Shown here one piece after another: positions 8,467-15,987 of a DNA stretch of 64,000 nt (the stretch's first letter is position 1; every line of letters starts with the position of its first letter). This stretch comes from Amaricoccus sp047275745. Lineage in GTDB: Bacteria > Pseudomonadota > Alphaproteobacteria > Rhodobacterales > Rhodobacteraceae. The position numbers and the translations under genes were made by a program. The stretch covers positions 62,001-126,000 of the forward strand of contig NZ_JBKQWU010000002.1 of assembly GCF_047275745.1 (NCBI RefSeq), in the 5' to 3' direction. Below the pieces are notes generated by a model. The model did not search any database. It saw only the letters and a list, made by a program, of their open reading frames with translations, and was not told where the DNA came from.

Positions 8467-9309
8467 TCAGTCTTTCTGCCAGCCCGGCAGATCGCGCGGC
8501 GGCAGGTCCACCGGCGGGCGCACATGGGCGAGCAGCTTCCGGGGGCCACTCAGCACGGCCTGTGCGAAGGGATTGGCGCGCAGCTTCGCCTTCGCCTTCT
8601 CAAAGCGCATCAGATCGTCGATCCGGCGCCGGGTGAAATCGCGGGTCCGCGGGAAACCGGGCTCGTCGTCGCCGAGCCAGTAGAGCAGCACCGAGGAATA
8701 GATCGCCGAGAGCGTCGCCCGCTTGGAGTACCAGTTGTAGTCGTCGCTGGTGTCCCCGAGCACGTTCCAGATCGTGTCCGCGGTGTGCCAGAGCGCGCGG
8801 GCGCCCTCGGCCGCGTAGGGCGGCAGGGCGAAAAGGGCGGCGCCCCGACGAACCGCGTCCTTCTCGGTCGCCACCAGATCGAGGCGGGTGTCGATCGCGA
8901 CCGCGACCTTGTCGCGGAACCGGAGCCCTTCGAGGTCCATCGCCGCGATCCGTCCCGCGAGGGCCTTGTCGCGTGTGTTGTGGAAGGCGATCAGGAGGTC
9001 GAGGCCGCCCCGCGGAAACTCGAACCGCGCGAGCCCCGGCTCGATGCCCGCGTCCTGGGTGGCGAACCTCAGGGTTTTCTCGGTCCAGCCGTCGAAGGGA
9101 ACATGCGGCAGCGCGGCGGCGATCAGCCGGGCACGCAGGTCCGCGCCCGCCCCCGCCTCATCGGCGCCATCGGAGGGTTGGGCCTTCGGATCACGGGACG
9201 AATCGCCAAGAGAATCACCAGGCGGCGCGTCGGTCGAGGCATTCGTAGAACCACTGGCCGGATCACCGGACGTCCGGGCTTCCTGGGGTTTCTCGGGCGA
9301 ATCGGGCAT
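8467..9309 (-). CDS. COQ9 family protein (ubiquinone biosynthesis)
   Basis: Lipid-binding TetR-fold accessory protein that helps ubiquinone hydroxylation, 280 residues. ATG 9309, with a GGAG site seven bases upstream, is preferred over an ATG 36 bases earlier. The first ~55 residues are low-complexity (Ser/Asp/Pro/Ala), unusually long, and probably disordered. The conserved body starts at LRARLIAAALPHVPFDGWTEKTL and includes LLIAFH, DDYNWYSKRATLSAIYSSVLLYWLGD and RRRIDDLMRFEK, all diagnostic of COQ9. It is divergent from rpsU, an arrangement I recall from other Rhodobacterales. Confidence 0.93.
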   Translation of the reverse strand: MPDSPEKPQEARTSGDPASGSTNASTDAPPGDSLGDSSRDPKAQPSDGADEAGAGADLRARLIAAALPHVPFDGWTEKTLRFATQDAGIEPGLARFEFPRGGLDLLIAFHNTRDKALAGRIAAMDLEGLRFRDKVAVAIDTRLDLVATEKDAVRRGAALFALPPYAAEGARALWHTADTIWNVLGDTSDDYNWYSKRATLSAIYSSVLLYWLGDDEPGFPRTRDFTRRRIDDLMRFEKAKAKLRANPFAQAVLSGPRKLLAHVRPPVDLPPRDLPGWQKD

Positions 9310-9363
9310 GCACGCTCCTTCATCCGGTCGCTCCGACCGGCGCATCGAACTCGAGCTGACAGG

Positions 9364-9392
9364 TGGACAGAACCTGTCTGATCCCCTATATA
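9364..9392 (+). promoter_or_regulatory. Predicted sigma70-type promoter of rpsU
   Basis: TGGACA (9364-9369) and TATATA (9387-9392) are separated by exactly 17 bp, about 50 bp before the rpsU start. The -10 lies in CCCCTATATAGCG, repeated before trcR. Confidence 0.6.
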
Positions 9393-9443
9393 GCGCGCTC
9401 CTGCCGATTTTCGAAACGCTAGACTGGAAGGTGGTGACTACAC

Positions 9444-9650
9444 GTGCAGGTAATGGTTCGTGACAACAACGTCGATCAGGCGCTCCGTGCTCTCAAGAAG
9501 AAGCTGCAGCGCGAAGGCGTGTTCCGCGAGATGAAGCTGAAGCAGCATTTCGAGAAGCCCTCCGTCAAGAAGGCTCGCGAAAAGGCCGAGGCGGTGCGTC
9601 GCGCGCGCAAGCTGGCGCGCAAGAAGATGCAGCGCGAAGGTCTGCTCTGA
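9444..9650 (+). CDS. rpsU: 30S ribosomal protein S21
   Basis: Small basic ribosomal protein of 68 residues that binds the 16S rRNA 3' region in the 30S subunit. The sequence begins MQVMVRDNNVDQALRALKKK and ends KKMQREGLL, matching alphaproteobacterial S21 along its whole length. The start is GTG at 9444, preceded by GGAAGGTGG; the internal ATG at 9453 would remove the conserved MQV. The gene has its own promoter and a strong terminator, so it is monocistronic. Confidence 0.97.
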   Translation: MQVMVRDNNVDQALRALKKKLQREGVFREMKLKQHFEKPSVKKAREKAEAVRRARKLARKKMQREGLL

Positions 9651-9704
9651 GGCTACTCCAGACCATACGAATGCTCGCGCGGCCCGAACGCCGCGCTCCG
9701 CCAG

Positions 9705-9734
9705 AACCCCCGGGGCCCCGCCTCGGGGGTTTTT
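9705..9734 (+). terminator. Rho-independent terminator of rpsU
   Basis: An 8-bp stem AACCCCCG / CGGGGGTT (9705-9712 and 9724-9731) with an 11-nt loop runs into five Ts. It lies 55 bp after the rpsU stop. Confidence 0.85.
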
Positions 9735-9849
9735 CGTCGAGGGGCGTCACGTGCGCCGGGCAGGTCCGCGCGTCAGGGTTTCGGGCTCTTCCGGTCGGTC
9801 CTCCGCGGGGAGGCGACGGCGCTCCCGATCCGCTCAGACCTGCTCCCCC

Positions 9850-10464
9850 TCACGCCTTCGGCCCCGGCGCCGCGGCGTCCTCCTGTTCCCAGACCTTGTT
9901 CTGCCCCTCGTCGGTTTCGTAGATCCGCCGCGTCTCCACGCCCGGAATGACGGCGAAATCCTCGCGAATCGATTCGGGGAAGAAGGTCGTGCCGACGCCC
10001 GTGAAGGGTGGCACCGTCTGGACAACGCGGCTGACGGCGATCGCGCATTCCATCTTCAGGCTCTGGCCGTAGGCCATCGCATTCGCGAGAATCCTGTCCG
10101 CCTGTTCCTTCGTCACCGACACGCGCTGGATCTCGACGAAATAGTCGAAACGCGCGTGATAGCGCTCGTAGTAATCCACGAAACGCGGCGTCATGCCGTA
10201 GTGGATGTCGCCCGCGCGGGGCAGATCCGGATGGGTGAAGGTCCCGGCGGGATCGAACAGCACCTGCTGGTCGCCGTTGATCAGGAGGCCCGAATGCGCG
10301 GAACTCCCCGAGCGCTCGTCCACCATGGACATGAGCGTGATCGAGGGCTGCTCGGAGCTCACATACCGGGCGCGCGCGATCTCGTCGGGGGTCGCGGGCG
10401 TGTAGATCTCGCAGCCGGACAGCACGGCCGCGGCGAGCACGGACAGCAGAAGTCGGATCAGCAC
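9850..10464 (-). CDS. Conserved lipoprotein of unknown function, coupled to an oxidase-peptide gene
   Basis: About 204 residues, starting from GTG 10464 behind a GGGAAAG site. The N-terminus VLIRLLLSVLAAAVLSGCEIY is a short lipoprotein signal with lipobox LSGC. The mature protein is hydrophilic and mixed alpha/beta in character, with no motif I recognise. One notable stretch is HYGMTPRFVDYYERYHARFDYF. It ends in a charged tail rich in Glu, Ala and Pro. The gene begins 25 bp after the aa3-oxidase subunit IV stop and is probably cotranscribed with it. A function in oxidase assembly would be guilt by association only. Confidence 0.75.
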   Translation of the reverse strand: MLIRLLLSVLAAAVLSGCEIYTPATPDEIARARYVSSEQPSITLMSMVDERSGSSAHSGLLINGDQQVLFDPAGTFTHPDLPRAGDIHYGMTPRFVDYYERYHARFDYFVEIQRVSVTKEQADRILANAMAYGQSLKMECAIAVSRVVQTVPPFTGVGTTFFPESIREDFAVIPGVETRRIYETDEGQNKVWEQEDAAAPGPKA

Positions 10465-10489
10465 CGTGAACGAACTTTCCCGGGATGGC

Positions 10490-10642
10490 TCAGCTGTTGA
10501 ACAGCGCGAGGAAGATGAGCACGAGGATCGCGCCGCCGAAGAGATAGACCCAGAACCGCATGAAGGCCGCGAACATCCTTTCGTGCTCCTTGATGTCCAT
10601 CGTCCCGGGAACATGCTCGGTCGTGGGGTGATGCTCGGCCAT
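10490..10642 (-). CDS. aa3-type cytochrome c oxidase subunit IV (50-residue membrane peptide)
   Basis: A single-helix accessory subunit of alphaproteobacterial aa3 oxidase, only 50 residues and easily missed. Translation from ATG 10642 gives MAEHHPTTEHVPGT, then the family signature DIKEHERMFAAFMRF, and a single transmembrane helix WVYLFGGAILVLIFLALF ending NS. This matches the bacterial COX4_pro_2 family in length and layout. In structures the subunit contacts subunits I and III and is dispensable for activity. No other oxidase gene is near. The downstream lipoprotein gene follows by 25 bp. Confidence 0.88.
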   Translation of the reverse strand: MAEHHPTTEHVPGTMDIKEHERMFAAFMRFWVYLFGGAILVLIFLALFNS

Positions 10643-10880
10643 TCGTGAACTCCGTCGTCTTCGTACCCCTCGCCGGGGCTCGCGGCACTCTAGCGTCCCG
10701 AGGCGCCGCTGTCAGCGCCAATCGGTACCTCGCGCGCGGCCCCGGGACTCTCCATCACACGCGCGATTGTGCGCGCGCACGCGGCCTTCGCGCTTTTCGC
10801 GCGCGCGGCGAAAGGGTACACATACGAACGAGGCCAGCCCGGGGGCGGCGGGCTGCCACGCGGGGGACGCCTTGGACCTC

Positions 10881-11864
10881 ATGAACACGATCATGCTATC
10901 GGACACGCCCCGCGGCGTTCGGGCGGCGGTGGGCATACTGCGTCAGGGCGGGACAGTGGCCTTCCCGACCGAGACCGTCTACGGCCTCGGCGGGGATGCG
11001 ACCAATGATCAGGCGGTCGCGCGGATCTTCGCCGCCAAGGGACGGCCCAGCTTCAACCCGCTGATCGTCCATGTGAGCGACCTCGCCCAGGCCGAGGCGA
11101 TCACCGAGATGTCGTCGGAGGCGCGCGCGCTCGGCGCCGCCTTCTGGCCGGGGCCGCTCACGCTGGTCCTGCCGCGTCGGGCGGCGTCCGATCTGTCGGA
11201 ACTCGCCACGGCCGGCCTGCCGACGGTCGCGATCCGGGTGCCCGACCACGATCTCGCGCGGCGGCTCCTTGGCGAGTTCGGCGGTCCGCTGGCCGCGCCC
11301 TCGGCCAATCTCTCCGGCCGGGTCAGCGCGACGCGGCCCGAGCACGTGATGGACGGGCTCGATGGCCGGATCTCCGGCGTCTTCGACGCCGGTCCGACCC
11401 GGGTCGGGCTCGAATCGACGATTCTCGCCTTCGACGGCGACATCCCCGTGCTGCTCCGCCCCGGCGGCCTCCCGGTCGAGGCCATCGCCGAGGCGCTCGG
11501 CCGCCCGGTCGACACCCGCGCGGCGCGCCACATCACCGCGCCGGGCCAGCTCGCCTCGCATTACGCGCCGCGTGCGCGGCTGCGGCTCGAAGCGTCGGGT
11601 CCGGGGCCGGACGAGGTCTGGCTGGGGTTCGGTCCGGTCTCGGTGCTGCGGCCGGGGCTGAACCTGTCGCCGAGCGGTGACCTCATGGAAGCGGCGGCGA
11701 ATCTCTTCGCGCATCTGCGCGCCGCGGATGCGCTCGCCACGGAGACAGGCGTCCGGCGGATCGCGGTCGCGTCCGTGCCGCGCACCGGCCTCGGTCTCGC
11801 GATCAACGACAGGCTCGAAAGGGCGGCGGCGCCGCGACCGGAGGATTACGCCGCGGCCCTGTGA
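10881..11864 (+). CDS. L-threonylcarbamoyladenylate synthase, Sua5 type
   Basis: Makes threonylcarbamoyl-AMP from Thr, bicarbonate and ATP for the tRNA t6A37 modification. The 327 residues include an N-terminal YrdC domain with FPTETVYGLG (28-37), KGRPSFNPL (53-61), WPGPLTLVLP and APSANLSGRVSAT. The extra C-terminal Sua5 domain (about 220-325) follows the linker TAPGQLASHYAPRA, so this is the long Sua5 form, not the short TsaC. ATG 10881 was chosen; a second ATG four codons later is possible. The 238 bp before it hold no gene that I can see. It is convergent with yqgE. Confidence 0.93.
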   Translation: MNTIMLSDTPRGVRAAVGILRQGGTVAFPTETVYGLGGDATNDQAVARIFAAKGRPSFNPLIVHVSDLAQAEAITEMSSEARALGAAFWPGPLTLVLPRRAASDLSELATAGLPTVAIRVPDHDLARRLLGEFGGPLAAPSANLSGRVSATRPEHVMDGLDGRISGVFDAGPTRVGLESTILAFDGDIPVLLRPGGLPVEAIAEALGRPVDTRAARHITAPGQLASHYAPRARLRLEASGPGPDEVWLGFGPVSVLRPGLNLSPSGDLMEAAANLFAHLRAADALATETGVRRIAVASVPRTGLGLAINDRLERAAAPRPEDYAAAL

Positions 11865-11934
11865 ACCCGCGGTCTTCAGGCCCTGTGGTCCGCGCGATCT
11901 CCGGGCGTGGCTTCCGCGGCGGCATACCCGACGA

Positions 11935-12507
11935 TCACGCCCGGCCGCCCTCGGCTGAGAGAAGCCGCGGATCGATCGAGATCGAACGCAGCGCCCCGGC
12001 CCATTTCGCGTCGTCGTCGCTCCCGAAGACGAGATCCTCCGTTCCGGGCGCGGTCAGCCAGCCATTGGCCTGGATCTCGGCCTCGAGCTGCCCCGGTCCC
12101 CAGCCCGAGTAGCCCAGCGCGAGCAGGGCGCTGTTCGGACCCTGGCCGTTCGCGATGTCGCGCAGGATGTCCACGGTCGCGGTCATCGCGAAATCCTCGT
12201 TCACCCTGAGGCTCGATTCCTCGACGTGATACTCGCCCGAATGCAGCACGAAGCCCCGGCCATGCTCCACCGGGCCGCCGAAATGCACCCGCGTCTCGGG
12301 CATCATCGCGCCCTGGGGAATCTCGAGCTGTTCGAGCAGGTCGGAGAACCGCAGGTCGGTCGCGGGCTTGTTGACGATCAGCCCCATCGCCCCCCGCTCC
12401 GAATGCGCGCAGACGAAGACGAGCGCGCGTTCGAATCTGGGATCTCCCATGCCCGGCATGGCAATGAGGACCTGTCCCACGAGAAAGCTGGCTTCGGCAC
12501 TGTTCAT
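11935..12507 (-). CDS. YqgE/AlgH family protein (DUF179)
   Basis: Conserved cytosolic protein of 190 residues, function not established; it was once linked to alginate regulation. Family motifs are FLVGQVLIAMPGMGDPRFERALVFVCAH at the start, GAMGLIVNKP, VHFGGPVE, LHSGEY, and LGYSGWGPGQLEAEI in the C-terminal half. ATG 12507 matches the usual family start; the open frame upstream begins with TTG and adds poorly conserved residues. It is convergent with Sua5 and divergent from the DsbD-like gene. Confidence 0.92.
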   Translation of the reverse strand: MNSAEASFLVGQVLIAMPGMGDPRFERALVFVCAHSERGAMGLIVNKPATDLRFSDLLEQLEIPQGAMMPETRVHFGGPVEHGRGFVLHSGEYHVEESSLRVNEDFAMTATVDILRDIANGQGPNSALLALGYSGWGPGQLEAEIQANGWLTAPGTEDLVFGSDDDAKWAGALRSISIDPRLLSAEGGRA

Positions 12508-12667
12508 CGAGGCAAAGGTAAACCCAAGCCACGCTTTTACAATGGACAATCATCAGATCGCGCCCGCCGCGCCGGGGCGCGAATCCGCGGGGCTCGCCGC
12601 GATGTGACCGGTCCGTGCGTCGCCGGGGACTTCCGCTGGGCCGCGCGACGTGGAAAATGGGGGGATC

Positions 12668-13549
12668 ATGTTTCACGCCGCCCCGCCATCGCTGATCCTC
12701 CCCGCCCTGGTCGCCGCGCTTCTCGCCGGAGGCGCCGTTCTGGCGCCGGGTGATGCCGGCGCCGCCCCCGCGGCACGTGCCGACCTCGCCGACGGCGTCG
12801 CGCGCGTGTCGCTGATCGACGGCTGGCGCACCCCGGAGGGCGGCGTCGTCGCGGCGATCGCAATCAAGCTCGCGCCCGGCTGGCACACCTACTGGCGCAA
12901 CCCGGGCGACATCGGCATGCCGCCCAGCTTCGACTGGAGCGGGTCGCGCAATCTCGCGGGCGTCGCGATCAGCTGGCCGAAGCCGAAGGTCTTCGAGACC
13001 TTCGGCGACCGCTCGATCGGCTACGAGGGCGGTGTCGTCCTGCCGATCACGCTCACGCCGCGCGACCCGTCGCGCCCCGTCGATCTCGCGCTCGACCTCG
13101 TGATGGGCGTCTGCGCCGAGGTCTGCGTGCCGGACGGAGGCAGTCTGGCGGCGACCTTCGGGCCGGAACCGCGCGGCGATGCCGAGCCGGCGCCGATCCG
13201 CGCCGCCTTCGCCGACCGGCCGCGGACGGAGAAGGAAGCCGGTGTCGCGAGCGTGACCTGCGATCTCGCGCGAAGGCCGGAGGGGCTGGAAGTCACGGCG
13301 ACGGTCAATTTCAACCGGCGCGCCGAGCCGGGGCAGGTCGCGGTGATCGAAAGTTCCCAGCCCGGTCTCTGGATCGGTGCTTCCGAAACCCAGACGCTGG
13401 AACGATCGCTGGTCGCCCGGGCGCCGATCGAAGCCGGATCGGGCGCGATCGATCGGGGCGATCTGCGTATGACCCTGGTCAGCGCGGAGGATGCGATCGA
13501 CATCGAGGGCTGTGACGCTTCGACGCAACAGCTTTCCGCCGCGCGCTGA
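12668..13549 (+). CDS. Periplasmic DsbD N-terminal-like (DsbC/PF11412) domain protein
   Basis: Secreted 293-residue protein resembling the periplasmic alpha domain of DsbD, which passes electrons to disulfide or cytochrome-maturation partners. There is a signal peptide (ILPALVAALLAGGAVLA, cut near GAA/APA). The body contains ISLIDGWR-like and GWHTYWRNPGDIGMPPSFDW segments, and the redox-type pair C149xxxC153 in GVCAEVCVPDGG, which is the DsbD-N hallmark. There is no membrane domain or C-terminal thioredoxin domain, so it cannot act alone as DsbD. ATG 12668 follows GGGGGGA. The partner is unknown; it neighbours yqgE. Confidence 0.85.
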   Translation: MFHAAPPSLILPALVAALLAGGAVLAPGDAGAAPAARADLADGVARVSLIDGWRTPEGGVVAAIAIKLAPGWHTYWRNPGDIGMPPSFDWSGSRNLAGVAISWPKPKVFETFGDRSIGYEGGVVLPITLTPRDPSRPVDLALDLVMGVCAEVCVPDGGSLAATFGPEPRGDAEPAPIRAAFADRPRTEKEAGVASVTCDLARRPEGLEVTATVNFNRRAEPGQVAVIESSQPGLWIGASETQTLERSLVARAPIEAGSGAIDRGDLRMTLVSAEDAIDIEGCDASTQQLSAAR

Positions 13550-13670
13550 GCGGACCGTCCCGGGGCTCCGCCTTGCACGGCGATGACACCACGCACATCT
13601 TGCAAACCGAGGAGCCCGCGCCCGAACCGGCGCGCTGGAAGCCGCTCCCCGACGCGCGGAGGGATGTCTG

Positions 13671-14171
13671 GTGATCAAGATCCGCTGGTCGACGGCGGAG
13701 GACGCCGGCGCCCTGGCCCGGCTTCACGCCGCGTCCTGGCGCAACGCCTACGCGGGCATCCTCGCGCGGCCGGTGATCGACCGCATGATCTCCTACCGCG
13801 GCGCCAGCTTCTGGCGGCGGGCCGGCGGCGGCGGACGCGCGCTGGTCCTCGGGCTCGACGGCACGCTGCTCGGCTATGCGACGATGGGCTTCGACCGGCG
13901 CGCGATCCGGGCCGGGGACCGGACCACGGGCGAGATCTTCGAGCTTTACCTCGCCCCCGAGGCGCAGGGCCTCGGCCTCGGCCGCCGGCTCTTCCAGGCC
14001 GCGCGGGGCGAACTCGAGGCCTACGGTTTCAGCCGGCTGCGCGTCTGGGCGCTGGCCGAGAACGAGGTCGGATGCCGCTTTTATCGCGCCCTCGGCGGGC
14101 AGGAGCGCGAGCGGGCGGTCGAACGGATCGGCGGCCGCGACGTCGAGAAGATCGCCTTCCGCTGGGACTGA
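13671..14171 (+). CDS. GNAT-family N-acetyltransferase
   Basis: A 166-residue cytosolic acetyltransferase with unknown acceptor. The GNAT fold is clear: N-terminal IRWSTAEDAGALARLHAASWR, the beta4-alpha3 acetyl-CoA loop LYLAPEAQGLGLGRRLF (about 92-108, QxxGLG), and the motif B region LRVWALAENEVGCRFYRALGGQ. The start is GTG 13671 with a GGAGGG site, overlapping TGA of a 34-codon open frame of doubtful status. It resembles RimI-like and small-molecule acetyltransferases equally. Confidence 0.88.
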   Translation: MIKIRWSTAEDAGALARLHAASWRNAYAGILARPVIDRMISYRGASFWRRAGGGGRALVLGLDGTLLGYATMGFDRRAIRAGDRTTGEIFELYLAPEAQGLGLGRRLFQAARGELEAYGFSRLRVWALAENEVGCRFYRALGGQERERAVERIGGRDVEKIAFRWD

Positions 14172-14285
14172 GGCGACGTGCCGCCGCGCCGGCCCGGCGA
14201 AACTCCGCCGTAGCCACGGCGTTCCGGAAATGGCAACAATTACCCCACAGCCGCCTAAGGAGGCGGCCAACGGGAGGTAAGATCC

Positions 14286-15296
14286 ATGCTGACGCGTCGC
14301 AGCTTCAACGCCCTGACCGGGGCAGCCGCGGTCACCCTGTCGGCCCCCGGCATCATCCGGGCCCAGGGCACCGTCACGATCAAGTTCAGCCATGTCGTCG
14401 CACCCGACACGCCGAAGGGCAAGGGCGCGCTCAAGTTCAAGGAACTGGCCGAGCAATACACCAACGGCGCCGCCGTCGTCGAAGTCTATCCCAACAGCCA
14501 GCTCTACAAGGACAAGGAAGAACTGGAGGCGCTGCAACTCGGCGCGGTGCAGATGCTCGCGCCGTCGCTCGCGAAGTTCGGCCCGCTCGGCGCGCAGCAG
14601 TTCGAGCTCTTCGACCTGCCGATGCTCTTCGATGGCCGCGACCAGCTTCGCAAGATCACCGAGGGCGAGATCGGCGCGCAGCTTCTGGGGCTCCTGGAGG
14701 ACAAGGGCATCTCGGGCCTCGCCTACTGGGACAACGGCTTCAAGATCATGTCGGCGAACTCGCCGCTCATCGTCCCGGACGATTTCCTCGGGCTGAAGAT
14801 GCGCATCCAGTCCTCGAAGATCCTCGAGGCGCAGATGGAGGCGCTCGGCGCCGTGCCGCAGGTCATGGCCTTCTCCGAGGTCTATCAGGCACTGCAGACC
14901 GGCGTCGTGGACGGGACCGAGAACCCGCCCTCCAACATGTACACCCAGAAGATGCACGAGGTGCAGTCCAACGCCACGCTCTCGCGCCACGGCTATCTCG
15001 GCTACGCGGTGATCGTGAACAAGCCGTTCTGGGACGGGCTGCCCGAGGATGTCCGCGCCAATCTCGACAAGGCGATGGCCGAGGCGACCGAATACGCGAA
15101 CGGCATCGCCGAGGAGGAGAACGACAAGTCGCTCCAGGCGATGATGGACGCCGGCACCACCGAGTTCCACGAGATGACCCCCGAGGAGCGGGCGGAATGG
15201 GCCGAGGTGCTTCGCCCGGTGCATGAGGAGATGTCCGACCGCATCGGCGCCGACCTGATCCAGCAGGTCTACGACGCGCTCGGCACCGCGAGCTGA
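14286..15296 (+). CDS. TRAP transporter solute-binding protein, DctP family
   Basis: Periplasmic ligand-binding subunit (336 residues) of a tripartite ATP-independent transporter for organic acids. The N-terminus LTRRSFNALTGAAAVTLSAPG with RAQG has a twin-arginine-like RRSF signal, cut near residue 27. DctP motifs include KFSHVVAPDTPKGKGALKFKELAE, VEVYPNSQL and VMAFSEVYQALQTGVVDGTENPPSN; the arginine that pairs with the ligand carboxylate lies in KMRIQSS. An AGGAGGCGG site is upstream. It is followed by an intercistronic hairpin and dctQ/dctM. C4-dicarboxylate is the likely ligand class by family, not proven. Confidence 0.93.
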   Translation: MLTRRSFNALTGAAAVTLSAPGIIRAQGTVTIKFSHVVAPDTPKGKGALKFKELAEQYTNGAAVVEVYPNSQLYKDKEELEALQLGAVQMLAPSLAKFGPLGAQQFELFDLPMLFDGRDQLRKITEGEIGAQLLGLLEDKGISGLAYWDNGFKIMSANSPLIVPDDFLGLKMRIQSSKILEAQMEALGAVPQVMAFSEVYQALQTGVVDGTENPPSNMYTQKMHEVQSNATLSRHGYLGYAVIVNKPFWDGLPEDVRANLDKAMAEATEYANGIAEEENDKSLQAMMDAGTTEFHEMTPEERAEWAEVLRPVHEEMSDRIGADLIQQVYDALGTAS

Positions 15297-15309
15297 CCCC
15301 TTCCGCCGA

Positions 15310-15334
15310 CGGCGCGCCTGATCCGGGCGCGCCG
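15310..15334 (+). promoter_or_regulatory. Intercistronic hairpin between dctP and dctQ
   Basis: A perfect 9-bp stem CGGCGCGCC / GGCGCGCCG with a 7-nt loop, followed by AATTT rather than a full T run. It may stabilise dctP mRNA or cause partial termination. Confidence 0.55.
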
Positions 15335-15354
15335 AATTTCATTCGGGGCTTGCC

Positions 15355-15987
15355 ATGTTCCTGCGCATCCTCGACCGTTTCGAAGAGATCCTGATCTCGG
15401 TCCTGATGGCGCTCGCCGTCCTGCTGATCTTCGTCGCGGTCGTCCATCGGTTTTCCATCGGCTACGCCGCCGATCTGGTCGGCTTCGCCCGATCCAACGA
15501 CATGCCGGGCCTTCAGGACACCGCCCGGTCCATCTTCCGCGCGATCAATTCGATCAAGCTCACCTGGGCGCAGGAAGCCTGCATCTACCTCTTCGTCTGG
15601 ATGGCCAAATTCGGCGCCGCCTACGGCGTGCGGATCGGCATCCATGTCGGCGTGGACGTGCTGGTGGAGCGGCTGACCGGCAAGGCGAAAACGATTATCA
15701 CCGTGATCGCCATGTCGGGCGGCATCCTCTTCACCGCGATCATCGCCTGGATCGGCACCGATTTCGTCTGGCATGTGCGAAAGGGCGGGCAGGTTTCGCC
15801 CGACCTCGAGATGCCGATGTGGATCATCTATCTCGCCGTGCCGCTCGGCTCGGCGCTCATGTGCTTCCGCTTCGTCCAGGCGCTCTGGCGTTACCTCCGG
15901 ACCGGGGAAATCGCACATCACGACCTCGGCGCGGTCGAAGGGGTGAAGGAGGAGGCGCGCGACGTCTCCAAGGGGGGCCACGGATGA
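15355..15987 (+). CDS. TRAP transporter small permease, DctQ family
   Basis: Four-helix inner-membrane subunit of 210 residues that bridges the binding protein and the large permease. Helices are near residues 10-30, 80-100, 115-135 and 155-175; the DctQ signatures are TWAQEACIYLFVWMAKFGAAYGVRIGIHVGVDVLVERL. An extra loop (GYAADLVGFARSNDMPGLQDTARSIFR) between helices 1 and 2 makes it longer than the usual 160-180 residues. Its TGA overlaps the ATG of dctM (ATGA), so the two are translationally coupled. Confidence 0.92.
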   Translation: MFLRILDRFEEILISVLMALAVLLIFVAVVHRFSIGYAADLVGFARSNDMPGLQDTARSIFRAINSIKLTWAQEACIYLFVWMAKFGAAYGVRIGIHVGVDVLVERLTGKAKTIITVIAMSGGILFTAIIAWIGTDFVWHVRKGGQVSPDLEMPMWIIYLAVPLGSALMCFRFVQALWRYLRTGEIAHHDLGAVEGVKEEARDVSKGGHG

